This document shows positions 53,901-62,719 of a stretch of 64,000 nucleotides of DNA, in pieces. Position 1 is the stretch's first letter; each line of letters opens with the position of its first letter. The stretch comes from Photobacterium alginatilyticum (lineage in GTDB: Bacteria; Pseudomonadota; Gammaproteobacteria; Enterobacterales; Vibrionaceae). A program made the position numbers and the translations under genes. The DNA is taken from positions 1-64,000 of the forward strand of contig NZ_RSEJ01000028.1 of assembly GCF_009910675.1 (NCBI RefSeq), given 5' to 3'. The notes under the pieces were generated by a model, which had not been told where the DNA came from, searched no databases, and saw only the letters and a program-made list of their open reading frames with translations.

Positions 53901-55460
53901 GTGACTGATATAAACGCCGTAGTCTCTGAAGTGAGTAAATTGAGACTACGTTTGGACCAAGCTCAATTATCCTATCGCGATGCTTCCCTGAAGTCTCGTC
54001 GCGAAATAGTGATACTCAAGCGTTTGATCAGTCGTTTGTCTGTTGCCTGCCGCGGGCTCGATAGCGAGCTCGACCACAAGCTTGCCGAGTTGCGTTCCGA
54101 ACTGGAGCAACACAAGGATGTCAGCAAACTTATCCCCCGCTTAGCGATTATTGAGCGCCTTGTCACTCGTCAGGCCAACTTTACCGAAACAGAAACCCAG
54201 CGACTCGAACAACAGATTGGGCAAAGCGGCGAAACCCTGAAACGCGTGCACGGCTTGCCGGCCCAGCTAAAAAGGGAACTGCGTAACTTGCTTGGCCAGC
54301 CTTCTGAGACACTGGCCCAGACCCACAAGCAGGTCATCCGTATTTTGGAGCTGTACGAGCGCGCGCTCAAGCTCATGGCCGTGTCCAGTGAAGCCATGGT
54401 GATGAAAGATAACCTGGATCATGACCTGCTGCTGCAACTGACCAGCGAGCTACAGCGTCTGATCACCGAGCTCGACTTTGACGGCGAGGCCGGTGACAAG
54501 CTGCTGAGTATTCGCAACCAGCTTCTGATCGGTGCAACACCACAAAACCTGATTGAACTGTCTCTGGAAGTCTTGCGCCTGGTCCTTGACGGCACACGCC
54601 AGGAGCGCCGTTCATCCCAGCAGTTTCTCGACAGTGTAAACAGCGACTTGGCAACGTTGCAGAAAACCACCAACCAGAGTGTCGGCCAAAGCGAGGCGAT
54701 CTACGAACACCGCAGCGAAATGACCTCCGAGCTGGCCGATTTAGCGACCTCTATTCGCCAGGGACTCAGCGAGCAGAAGAACCTGGAGCACTGGCGGCCA
54801 ACACTTACCGAGCTTACCAAGGAGCTGCTGGTACTGGCCGAGCGCAACAAGGCCCTCGAGAAGCGCGAAAGAGCGCTGATTGAACAGCTGGGCTTTAACG
54901 AAAATAAGATCAATAACCTCTTTGAACAGACTCAGGACTTCCGTCGCCGGCTCAATGATCAGGAACGGAAGATGTTCCTTGATAACCTCACCCGGGTCTA
55001 CAACCGCGCCGCCCTTAACGATCGCCTCGAGCATGAGTACCGCCGCTGGCTGCGCTATCAGCACCCGGTCTGTGTGGCGATGATCGACATTGACCACTTT
55101 AAAGAGATCAATGACAGCTACGGCCACCTTGCCGGCGATAAGGTCCTGAAGATTATTGCGCGGACCATCCGCCAGACGCTGACAGATACCGACTTTATCG
55201 CCCGCTTCGGTGACGACGAGTTTATGATCATTCTCCCTGATACCAACGAAGAAGAGCGTAACAAGTGTCTCAGCAAAATCCGTGAGACCATTGTCCAGCT
55301 ACCTTTCCGTTTCCGGGATCAAAATGTCTCTATCAGCGTCTCCATCGGTGCCACCCTGTTCGACGGCAATGACACCCCGACCGACATTATCGAGCGGACC
55401 GACAAGGCGATGTTCAGTGCCAAAAGTACCGGCCGTAACCGCATGCTATGGATCTCCTAG
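53901..55460 (+). CDS. Diguanylate cyclase with long coiled-coil N-terminus and GDDEF active site
   Basis: This 519-residue soluble protein has about 355 N-terminal residues of predicted helix/coiled coil and a C-terminal GGDEF domain. Metal-binding aspartates are in MIDIDHF (394-400). The active-site motif reads GDDEF (437-441) rather than GGDEF, and the I-site RxxD is missing (TDTD at 428-431). DNLTRVYNRAAL and YGHLAGDKVL are otherwise canonical. The start is a GTG at 53901 with only a distant AAAGG. Activity is plausible but not certain given the substitution. Confidence 0.88.
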   Translation: MTDINAVVSEVSKLRLRLDQAQLSYRDASLKSRREIVILKRLISRLSVACRGLDSELDHKLAELRSELEQHKDVSKLIPRLAIIERLVTRQANFTETETQRLEQQIGQSGETLKRVHGLPAQLKRELRNLLGQPSETLAQTHKQVIRILELYERALKLMAVSSEAMVMKDNLDHDLLLQLTSELQRLITELDFDGEAGDKLLSIRNQLLIGATPQNLIELSLEVLRLVLDGTRQERRSSQQFLDSVNSDLATLQKTTNQSVGQSEAIYEHRSEMTSELADLATSIRQGLSEQKNLEHWRPTLTELTKELLVLAERNKALEKRERALIEQLGFNENKINNLFEQTQDFRRRLNDQERKMFLDNLTRVYNRAALNDRLEHEYRRWLRYQHPVCVAMIDIDHFKEINDSYGHLAGDKVLKIIARTIRQTLTDTDFIARFGDDEFMIILPDTNEEERNKCLSKIRETIVQLPFRFRDQNVSISVSIGATLFDGNDTPTDIIERTDKAMFSAKSTGRNRMLWIS

Positions 55461-55695
55461 CCCTTTATAACTAAAAACTCACATCCACCCAACATCTGTC
55501 ACATCAATTTCTGGTCAAATCACGGATCCCTGTGTATGGTGAATTAACAGACTGATTTTTAAGGAACATACGCAACAATGTGAGTGCCTTAAAAACACCT
55601 CTGAGATTTTCTCTCTCCGGCTCTGCTTACTTACTCTTCCATAAAAATCAGAACAGCGTGAGTAAAGCCGTTTCATCGTGACCAGGGAGGTAACC

Positions 55696-57075
55696 ATGAT
55701 TACTCATATCAGTCCTGTCGGTGCCATGGATCTACTCTCACAGCTGGAAGTAGACCGCCTGAAGGCAACGGCATCCAGTGAGTTGTACCGCTTGTATCGC
55801 AACTGTTCGCTGGCCGTGCTCAACTCAGGCAGCCATACCGACAACTCCAAGGAGCTTCTGGAGAAGCACAAAAGCTTTGATGTCAACGTCATGCGCAGGG
55901 AGCGCGGGATCAAACTCGAACTAATGAATCCACCCGAGCATGCCTTTGTCGACGGTCGGATCATTCGCGGTATCCAGGAACATATGTTCGCGGTACTGCG
56001 GGATATCGTCTACGTCAATATGCACGTCAAACAGCGCAACGACATCAACCTGACCAGCGCACCGCACATCACCAACTTTGTCTTCAGCGTACTGCGCAAC
56101 GCCCAGACCGTCCGCTCCGGTGAAGACCCTAATATCGTCGTCTGCTGGGGCGGCCACTCGATCAACCCGGTCGAGTACCAGTACACCCGTGAAGTCGGCC
56201 ATGAACTGGGACTGCGCGAGCTTAATATCTGTACCGGTTGCGGCCCGGGAGCCATGGAAGGGCCAATGAAAGGCGCCGCTATCGGCCACGCCAAGCAGCG
56301 CTATTCGCAAAGCCGCTTTATTGGTCTGACCGAGCCGTCCATCATTGCCGCCGAGCCACCGAACCCGATTGTCAACGAACTGGTGATCCTGCCGGATATC
56401 GAAAAACGTCTGGAGGCCTTTGTCCGGGCCGGCCACGGTATTGTCATTTTCCCGGGCGGCGCCGGTACTGCCGAAGAGCTGCTCTATATCCTGGGGATCC
56501 TGATGCACCCGGAAAATGCCAGCCAGCCGATGCCGCTGGTATTGACCGGTCCGAAAGAGAGTGAACCGTACTTCCGCACCCTTGATAGTTTCATCAAGGA
56601 CACCCTCGGCGAAGCCGCAACCAAACATTACGAAATCATCATTGATGATCCGGCAAAAGTTGCCCGGGTAATGAAGGCCGCAATGCCGCTGATCAAAGAG
56701 CAGCGCCTGGCAACCGGTGATGCCTACAGCTATAACTGGTCGCTCAAGATCCCGCCGGAGTTCCAGCTGCCGTTCGAGCCGACCCACGAGTCGATGGCCA
56801 GCCTCGATCTGCACATGAACCAACGTCCCGAGCATCTGGCAGCCCATTTACGCCGTGCGTTTTCTGGCATCGTCGCCGGGAACGTCAAGGAAGAAGGGAT
56901 CCGGGAGATCGAGCGCAAGGGACCGTTCCAGATCGACGGTGACATCGCCCTGATGAAGCGGATGGACAAACTGCTGAAAAACTTCGTCGAGCAGCAGCGG
57001 ATGAAGCTGCCGGGAAGTCGCTACGTACCATGTTACGAAATCATCACTGCTCCCGGGAACGGCAATGGCAAATAA
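55696..57075 (+). CDS. ppnN: Nucleotide 5'-monophosphate nucleosidase PpnN (YgdH)
   Basis: PpnN cleaves the N-glycosidic bond of purine and pyrimidine NMPs and is regulated by (p)ppGpp. The 459-residue protein has the LOG-like Rossmann core with VVCWGGHSINPVEYQYTREVG, CTGCGPGAMEGPMKGA and the PGGAGTAEELLYILG motif, flanked by N- and C-terminal DUF domains. The start at 55696 has GGGAGG upstream. A terminator follows before xni. Confidence 0.95.
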   Translation: MITHISPVGAMDLLSQLEVDRLKATASSELYRLYRNCSLAVLNSGSHTDNSKELLEKHKSFDVNVMRRERGIKLELMNPPEHAFVDGRIIRGIQEHMFAVLRDIVYVNMHVKQRNDINLTSAPHITNFVFSVLRNAQTVRSGEDPNIVVCWGGHSINPVEYQYTREVGHELGLRELNICTGCGPGAMEGPMKGAAIGHAKQRYSQSRFIGLTEPSIIAAEPPNPIVNELVILPDIEKRLEAFVRAGHGIVIFPGGAGTAEELLYILGILMHPENASQPMPLVLTGPKESEPYFRTLDSFIKDTLGEAATKHYEIIIDDPAKVARVMKAAMPLIKEQRLATGDAYSYNWSLKIPPEFQLPFEPTHESMASLDLHMNQRPEHLAAHLRRAFSGIVAGNVKEEGIREIERKGPFQIDGDIALMKRMDKLLKNFVEQQRMKLPGSRYVPCYEIITAPGNGNGK

Positions 57076-57139
57076 CTCGCTGAAATTATCCGTTAATCGG
57101 CACTCGGCGGTTACACTCTGACAATCCAGTGCGTACAAT

Positions 57140-57164
57140 AAAGGGCCTGTATCGGCCCTTTTTT
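57140..57164 (+). terminator. Rho-independent terminator of ppnN
   Basis: AAGGGCC and GGCCCTT pair around TGTATC, followed by TTTT; it is 65 bp after ppnN and 21 bp before xni. Confidence 0.82.
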
Positions 57165-57184
57165 GATCAACGTTAACCACCATT

Positions 57185-57958
57185 ATGCAAATCCATCTTG
57201 TTGTTATTGATGCCCTGAACCTCATCCGACGCGTCCATGCCGCCCAACCCGGCGACCCCGATGTTAGCAATACGGCACGGGTGTGCTGCCAGGCGCTGGG
57301 CAAGATCATCGACAGTAGCAAGCCCACGCATATCGTTGCAGTATTCGATCATCACGGCGAGGATCGCGGCTGGCGGGCCGAACTGCTGCCACACTACAAA
57401 GAGGGGCGCAAGCCGATGCCGCCTGAACTGCTGACGGGGATGGACGAGATCCAGGATGCCTTTATGACAATCGGCATTGACTCGCTGCTATCCGACGGCG
57501 ACGAAGCCGATGACCTGGTAGCAACGCTGGCGCTCAAAGTAGCCGATCGCGGCCAGCAGGTGACCATCGTCTCTACCGACAAGGGGTATTGCCAGCTGCT
57601 GCGGCCGACACTACGGATCCGAGATTACTTCCAGCAACGCTGGCTCGACAGCCCGTTTATCGAGAAAGAGTATGGCGTCAAACCCGAACAACTGCCAGAC
57701 TACTGGGGGTTGGCAGGGATCAGCTCCAGCAAAATACCCGGGATCCCGGGCATTGGGCCGAAAGCTGCGGTGGAGTTACTCTCTTCATACCCCAACCTCG
57801 AGGCCGTGCTCGCTGCCGAGGATCTGCCGGCCAAGTGGCAGAAAAAAGTTGACGGGCACCGGGAAACGGCAATCGCCAGCAAACAGGTTGCCTCGCTGAA
57901 AACCGATCTCCAGCTGGGCTTCAACCTGCAGGATATTCGCTACCAGCCGTCAAACTAA
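57185..57958 (+). CDS. xni: Flap endonuclease Xni (exonuclease IX)
   Basis: This 257-residue 5'-nuclease-family protein resembles the Pol I 5' nuclease domain. Conserved acidic positions occur in VIDALNLIRRVH, VFDHHGEDRGWR, DGDEADDLVATLA and VSTDKGYCQLL, and the helix-hairpin-helix is in GIPGIGPKAAVELL. In E. coli Xni cleaves flap structures. No strong ribosome site is seen before the ATG. Confidence 0.95.
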   Translation: MQIHLVVIDALNLIRRVHAAQPGDPDVSNTARVCCQALGKIIDSSKPTHIVAVFDHHGEDRGWRAELLPHYKEGRKPMPPELLTGMDEIQDAFMTIGIDSLLSDGDEADDLVATLALKVADRGQQVTIVSTDKGYCQLLRPTLRIRDYFQQRWLDSPFIEKEYGVKPEQLPDYWGLAGISSSKIPGIPGIGPKAAVELLSSYPNLEAVLAAEDLPAKWQKKVDGHRETAIASKQVASLKTDLQLGFNLQDIRYQPSN

Positions 57959-57984
57959 CAACATGTCCTCTCGCTTTAAAAACA

Positions 57985-58012
57985 AAAAACGCCATCGTCA
58001 GGATGGCGTTTT
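57985..58012. terminator. Bidirectional terminator between xni and rlmM
   Basis: AACGCCATC and GATGGCGTT pair around a short loop. T-rich flanks occur on both sides and are longer on the minus strand (rlmM side). Confidence 0.8.
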
Positions 58013-58044
58013 GCTAGTCGTTGAAGCAGGTACAAGACCGTCAA

Positions 58045-59127
58045 TTAATGTGGCGAGCGATTGTCCAGACGCTGGATATGTACCGTGATCTCTTCGCGGT
58101 CATGGTAAAGGTGCTTGGCCTGAAGCTTGAACTTCACACCGTTCTGCGTCATGTACTGTTTCAGGTTTTCGATATCCTGCAGCACCTCGTCGTAACGGCC
58201 CTTCATCGGCAGCTTGAGGTTGAAAATCGCCTCTTTGGCCCACGCCTTGATCATCCAGTCTCCCATCAGGTGCGCGACGCGAGCCGGTTTTTCAATCATG
58301 TCACATACGATCCAGGTAACGTTCTTACGTGCCGGCTCAAACTTAAAGCCGTCCACTTCATGGTGCTTCACCTGGCCGGTATCCATTAGGCTCTGCGCCA
58401 TCTGGCCATTATCGATCGAATGCACAAACATCGACCGCTTGACCAGCTGATAGGTCCAGCCACCAGGACACGCGCCCAAATCGACGCCCCACATTCCGGA
58501 AGCCAGACGCTCGTCCCATTCCTCACGTGGAATAAAGACATGAAACGCTTCTTCCAGCTTCAGCGTCGAACGGCTTGGCGCATCAGACGGGAACTTCAGA
58601 CGCGGAATCCCCATAAAGAACTGCGAGTTGTTGTTCGATAGCGAATAACCGACATAACAGCAGCCCGGGGCGATAAAGCAAATATGCAGCACCGGCTTCC
58701 ATGCATTGTCTTTTGCATACAGGATGTCTTTCTTGCGCATCACCTGACGTAGCGGCACCGTAAACTTACGGCAGAACTTCAGCAGTTCTTTGGCCTCATT
58801 GGTATCCGGCGTTTCTACCCGAAGCTCTCCACAGCGCGGGAAGCCTTCTACCGCCTCAAGGATCGGCGAGATACGATCGTCCTGCGGCAAATCGGTCAAT
58901 AAAGGGGCCGCCGCGAACATTTGGCGGGCAAAGATCAGCGAAGAGAACGGCTGCAACTTAATGAACTGCTCGGCATCGCCCTGCTGATAAAACTCAAAGA
59001 CAACATAACCGGTATTGTTTTTCGCCCGAGGAAAACCATACAACTCCAGTTTATTTGCTTTGTCCTGAACTTCACCGGCACATTCTTTTTCAAAGCCTGG
59101 ACGACAGTACAATATAACGTGATTCAC
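58045..59127 (-). CDS. rlmM: 23S rRNA (cytidine(2498)-2'-O)-methyltransferase
   Basis: RlmM methylates C2498 of 23S rRNA. The 360-residue protein has an N-terminal THUMP-like domain and a Rossmann methyltransferase with the SAM motif GVDLGACPGGWTYQL. The start is a GTG at 59127 with GAGGG 6 nt upstream; the N-terminus then reads MNHVILYCRPGFEKEC, like E. coli. It is 9 bp after ygdD in the gcvA-hydrolase-ygdD-rlmM cluster. Confidence 0.96.
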   Translation of the reverse strand: MNHVILYCRPGFEKECAGEVQDKANKLELYGFPRAKNNTGYVVFEFYQQGDAEQFIKLQPFSSLIFARQMFAAAPLLTDLPQDDRISPILEAVEGFPRCGELRVETPDTNEAKELLKFCRKFTVPLRQVMRKKDILYAKDNAWKPVLHICFIAPGCCYVGYSLSNNNSQFFMGIPRLKFPSDAPSRSTLKLEEAFHVFIPREEWDERLASGMWGVDLGACPGGWTYQLVKRSMFVHSIDNGQMAQSLMDTGQVKHHEVDGFKFEPARKNVTWIVCDMIEKPARVAHLMGDWMIKAWAKEAIFNLKLPMKGRYDEVLQDIENLKQYMTQNGVKFKLQAKHLYHDREEITVHIQRLDNRSPH

Positions 59128-59136
59128 TTTGAACCC

Positions 59137-59526
59137 TCAAGCTGAGCGCCAGGCAGCGACTGCAAGCGCTACCCAGCCAATAATAAAACATATGCCCCCC
59201 ATTGGCGTGATGGGGCCGAACCATTTGCTCCCCGTCAGCGCCAACGCATACAGGCTACCGCTGAAGAGCAAAATACCCACTGCAAAAAACAGGGCTGCGT
59301 ATAATACCGCTTTTGTCGGCATAATGCGTGCCCAGATTCCACAACCCAGCAAGGCCAGACTATGCCAGGCCTGATATTGAACACCGGTTTTGAACACGTC
59401 CAGCAGGTACGGCGCCAACTGTGCTTTTAAGCCATGCGCCGCAAACGCCCCCAGCACCACCACAACAGCACCACTTAACGTCGCGAAAAGTAAAATGATT
59501 CTTGGCAACGAATGGCTAGGTTGCAT
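59137..59526 (-). CDS. ygdD: DUF423 family membrane protein YgdD
   Basis: This 129-residue inner-membrane protein has four hydrophobic helices. Family features are LGAFAAHGLKA, FKTGVQYQAWHSLALLG and the C-terminal GPITPMGGICFIIGWVALA. ATG at 59526 has AAGGAG 8 nt upstream. It overlaps the preceding hydrolase gene by 11 bp. Function unknown; its place next to gcvA and rlmM is conserved with E. coli. Confidence 0.93.
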   Translation of the reverse strand: MQPSHSLPRIILLFATLSGAVVVVLGAFAAHGLKAQLAPYLLDVFKTGVQYQAWHSLALLGCGIWARIMPTKAVLYAALFFAVGILLFSGSLYALALTGSKWFGPITPMGGICFIIGWVALAVAAWRSA

Positions 59527-60202
59527 GTACACACTCCTTGATAAACGCCGCCAGCAATGCCACGGTCCGATCCCTGTTTTGCTGCTCGGTATGGCCTGAT
59601 GCTTTTCTTGGTTTAAAGCTATGATCACCATCAGGGAGAAACTCGACCGACACCAAATCGGCATATTCCCAACCTTCAACTTCCGCCCGGGTGCCGAACG
59701 TATCACGCTCTCCCTGCAGGATGAGTGTCGGCAAAACAGCCTCTTTCAGGTGCTCGCCACGATAGTTTTCTGGCTTGCCCGGCGGGTGGAAAGGAAAGCC
59801 CAGGCAGGCTACACCCTGTACTTTCGCCGCACAGTTTTCGACACCCGGCGATTGCGGCGCGACATCACTGACCATGATACTGGCCATCCGCCCGCCCATA
59901 GACTTGCCGCCAATTACCAGCTTGCCATCGGCAAAAGTATCAATATGGCGCTGAAAGTCGAGCAACAACTTAGGCTGGCGATCCGGCGGGCGTTTCTTGC
60001 CGTCTTCCCGGCGTTTGACCATATACGGAAAGTCAAACCGTACCACCCGGATCCCCTGTTGAGACAACCCTTCGGCAATCGCCGTCATGAACTCATGATC
60101 CATCCCAGCCCCGGCACCATGGGCAAACAAAAATGTAGCTACGGCCTCACCGCTTTCCGGCTCGTTGACCAGGTACTCCGGCAATACTGGCGTATCAGAC
60201 AT
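59516..60202 (-). CDS. Alpha/beta hydrolase family protein (KANL3/Tex30-like)
   Basis: This 228-residue cytoplasmic hydrolase has the family opening ATFLFAHGAGAGMDHEFM, the nucleophile elbow GGKSMGGRMAS (GxSxG with Ser), a LILQGERDTFGT acid-loop region and the C-terminal histidine in DGDHSFKP, a complete catalytic triad. ATG at 60202 has AGGAGG 9 nt upstream and overlaps the gcvA stop by 8 bp. Its substrate is unknown. The gene is absent from the corresponding E. coli gcvA-ygdD-rlmM cluster. Confidence 0.88.
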   Translation of the reverse strand: MSDTPVLPEYLVNEPESGEAVATFLFAHGAGAGMDHEFMTAIAEGLSQQGIRVVRFDFPYMVKRREDGKKRPPDRQPKLLLDFQRHIDTFADGKLVIGGKSMGGRMASIMVSDVAPQSPGVENCAAKVQGVACLGFPFHPPGKPENYRGEHLKEAVLPTLILQGERDTFGTRAEVEGWEYADLVSVEFLPDGDHSFKPRKASGHTEQQNRDRTVALLAAFIKECVHAT

Positions 60203-61103
60203 CCGGCATATCCTCCTGCTCACGTGCCGCCTTAGCCAACACCCAGTCGCGGAATATCTGGATACGACCGGTTTCCGCCTGTTTCTCCTGGCATACCAGA
60301 TAGAAGGCGTTCTTGCTCATCAATACTTCGTCAAACGGACACACCAGACGGCCGGCTTCCAGCTCGGGCTGCGCCAGTACGTTATTGCCAAGGGCTATGC
60401 CCTGACCGTGAACGGCAGCCTGCAGGACCATGGTCGAGTGGCTGAAGATAGGCCCCTGATTGACATTGGTGCCGACAATTTCATGGTGGCGGACAAAGTT
60501 CTTCCACTCCTTGCGCGAGGTATCATGCAGCAAGGTGTGGTACTGCAGATCAGTCAGGGTACGCAGCGGCTTGGACCCCGCCAGTAACATCGGCGAACAC
60601 ACCGGCAGCAAGAACTCCTGGTAAAGCTTGTCGGCACGCAGTCCCTGCCAGTTTCCGCGGCCATAGTAGATGGCAACATCCACATCATCAGTCAGGGAGC
60701 CCTCATCCAGATCAACGGCCTTGATCCGGACATCGATATCCGGATGCTGTTCGTTAAAGTCCGCCAGTCTCGGTACCAGCCACTGAATCGCAAAACTCGG
60801 AGGTAAACTAATGGTTAACGCTCCTTTTGCGCCGCGTTCCAAGACCTTATCAGTGGCATCTGAGATTGCAGAAAAGATGTCTTTGATGTCGAGGAAGTAG
60901 CTTTGGCCTTCTTCGGTCAGCAGTAGGGAACGGTTTCTCCGGCGAAATAATTTGAGCCCCAAAAATTCTTCGAGGGCTTTAATTTGGTGGCTTACAGCAG
61001 CTTGTGTGACAAATAATTCTTCTGCTGCACGGGTAAAACTCAGGTGTCTGGCCGCAGCTTCGAACACTTTCAATGAGTTTAGTGGCGGTAAACGTCTCGA
61101 CAT
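60195..61103 (-). CDS. gcvA: LysR-type regulator GcvA of glycine cleavage
   Basis: This 302-residue LysR-family protein has an N-terminal winged helix-turn-helix (LSFTRAAEELFVTQAAVSHQIKALEEFLG) and a C-terminal effector-binding domain. MSRRLPPLNSLKVFEAAARHLSFTRAAEELF closely follows E. coli GcvA, which senses glycine/purines and controls gcvTHP and gcvB. The divergent gcvB RNA next to it confirms the assignment. It leads the minus-strand gcvA-hydrolase-ygdD-rlmM unit. Confidence 0.95.
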   Translation of the reverse strand: MSRRLPPLNSLKVFEAAARHLSFTRAAEELFVTQAAVSHQIKALEEFLGLKLFRRRNRSLLLTEEGQSYFLDIKDIFSAISDATDKVLERGAKGALTISLPPSFAIQWLVPRLADFNEQHPDIDVRIKAVDLDEGSLTDDVDVAIYYGRGNWQGLRADKLYQEFLLPVCSPMLLAGSKPLRTLTDLQYHTLLHDTSRKEWKNFVRHHEIVGTNVNQGPIFSHSTMVLQAAVHGQGIALGNNVLAQPELEAGRLVCPFDEVLMSKNAFYLVCQEKQAETGRIQIFRDWVLAKAAREQEDMPDV

Positions 61104-61151
61104 AGTCTTCCTGCATTAGTTTTTTTTATGCTAAACATTATAAATTGTCCA

Positions 61152-61180
61152 TTGTTCAAGTGCTACATAAACCATATGAT
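61152..61180 (+). promoter_or_regulatory. gcvB promoter
   Basis: TTGTTC (61152-61157) and TATGAT (61175-61180) are 17 bp apart, placing the start near 61187. The region between this and gcvA (61104-61151) should hold the GcvA binding sites. Confidence 0.75.
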
Positions 61181-61186
61181 TTGCTA

Positions 61187-61377
61187 CGCAACGGTGAGGG
61201 AGGTTTGATTTTTTGCTCTCAGGCAATTAAGCCTCAATCATTGTTGCGATGTTGTGTTTGCATATTGTCCGGGTTGTGCCGGACAGGTAGTCAATCTACC
61301 AATTTTACTTCCTGTATTTTTGACCTGTCTGTCAAAGTTTATTGTTAGCACTGCGCCCCAACGCAGTGCTTTTTTTT
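61187..61377 (+). ncRNA. gcvB: GcvB small RNA
   Basis: This ~190-nt Hfq-dependent sRNA represses amino acid and peptide transporter mRNAs. The G/U-rich R1 seed lies at 61240-61262 (TTGCGATGTTGTGTTTG), nearly as in E. coli. A TGTCCGG/CCGGACA hairpin, the conserved ACTTCCTGTA (61307-61316) and GACCTGTCTGTC follow. The terminator stem is AGCACTGCG/CGCAGTGCT with eight T. It is divergent from gcvA as in E. coli. The remaining 61378-61498 holds the csdA leader. Confidence 0.95.
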
Positions 61378-61498
61378 ACCTCGATTTTTACGCACAATTC
61401 CCCCCGTCGATGCAGTACCATTATAATTAAGCTTAATCCTTGCGCTTACGGCAAATAATGGCATGATCGCCTCCTTCTATTTCGCAATGTGACTCACC

Positions 61499-62719
61499 AT
61501 GACTGCTCAATTTGATATCAACCAGATTCGCCAACAGTTTCCGGCACTGGCCCAAGACTGCAACGGTCAGCCCCTTGTCTATCTCGACAGCGCGGCAACG
61601 ACGCAGAAACCCAAGATTGTTATCGAGACGATTCAGCAGTATTACAGTGGTCACAATGCCAACGTCCACCGCGGCAGTCATACCCTCACCGCGGCGGCGA
61701 CCGTACAGTTCGAGCGCGCTCGTTCAACCGTACAACAATTCATCAACGCCGAACATCATAAAGAAATAATCTGGACCCGGGGCGCCACCGAGGCGCTGAA
61801 CCTCATCGCCCAGACCTATGCCCGCCAGACCCTCGAACCGGGAGATGAGATCCTGGTCAGCGAGCTGGAACACCACGCCAATATCGTACCCTGGCAAATT
61901 GTCGCCGAACAAACCGGAGCCAAGATAGTCAAGATCCCGATGACAGCTGATTGCCGCCTCGATATGGATGCATTCCATCAGCGCCTCGGCAGCCGGACCA
62001 AAATCGTTGCGGTGGCCCATATCACCAATGTGACCGGTACCCGCAACCCGATAGAAGAGATGATTGCTGCCGCCCACCAGTATGGTGCCGTCACTGTGGT
62101 TGACGGCGCCCAGGCAGTGGCGCACGAGAAGGTCGATGTCCAGGCACTCAATGCCGATTTCTATGTGTTTTCCGGCCATAAGATTTTTGCCCCGGCGGGG
62201 ATCGGGATCCTGTACGGCAAGAAAGCCCTGCTAGAGGCCATGCCTCCCTGGCACGGCGGCGGAAAAATGGTAGAGAAAGTTTCCTTCGAGGGCACCACTT
62301 TCTCTGCCCTGCCGGGCAAATTCGAGGCAGGTACCCCCAATGTTGCCGGAAGCCTGGCGCTGGCGGCAGCCATTGACTGGCTGGGCAAGCTGGATCACCT
62401 GGCCGCCGAGCATCATATCCACCAGCTCCGCCAACAGGCACTGGAAGGAATTAAAGACATCGAAGATCTGAGAGTTGTCGGACTTCAGCCCGATGCCAGT
62501 CTATTCTCCTTTGTCGTCGACGGGGTACACCACCAGGATATTGCCACCCTGCTTGACCAACAAGGTATCGCGCTGCGGGCCGGCCATCACTGCGCCCACC
62601 CGATGCTCGATGCGCTGGGGCTAGCAGGTACCCTGCGTGTCTCACTGGCCCTGTACAATACCGAACAAGATGTAGAACGCTTTATTGCTGCGCTGCACAA
62701 AGCCTGCAGTATGCTCTAG
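61499..62719 (+). CDS. csdA: Cysteine desulfurase CsdA
   Basis: This PLP enzyme releases sulfur from cysteine to its acceptor CsdE. The 406-residue SufS-type protein has the PLP lysine in FSGHKIFAPAGIG and the active-site cysteine in LRAGHHCAHPMLDALG. The last codon and TAG stop (62717-62719) lie in the left terminal repeat of the MITE-like element. csdE, its partner, is 275 bp downstream beyond that element. Confidence 0.94.
   Translation: MTAQFDINQIRQQFPALAQDCNGQPLVYLDSAATTQKPKIVIETIQQYYSGHNANVHRGSHTLTAAATVQFERARSTVQQFINAEHHKEIIWTRGATEALNLIAQTYARQTLEPGDEILVSELEHHANIVPWQIVAEQTGAKIVKIPMTADCRLDMDAFHQRLGSRTKIVAVAHITNVTGTRNPIEEMIAAAHQYGAVTVVDGAQAVAHEKVDVQALNADFYVFSGHKIFAPAGIGILYGKKALLEAMPPWHGGGKMVEKVSFEGTTFSALPGKFEAGTPNVAGSLALAAAIDWLGKLDHLAAEHHIHQLRQQALEGIKDIEDLRVVGLQPDASLFSFVVDGVHHQDIATLLDQQGIALRAGHHCAHPMLDALGLAGTLRVSLALYNTEQDVERFIAALHKACSML

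Noticed and set aside
61145..61348. A 67-codon plus-strand frame upstream of csdA
   Set aside because: It coincides with gcvB, whose seed, conserved box and terminator explain the sequence.
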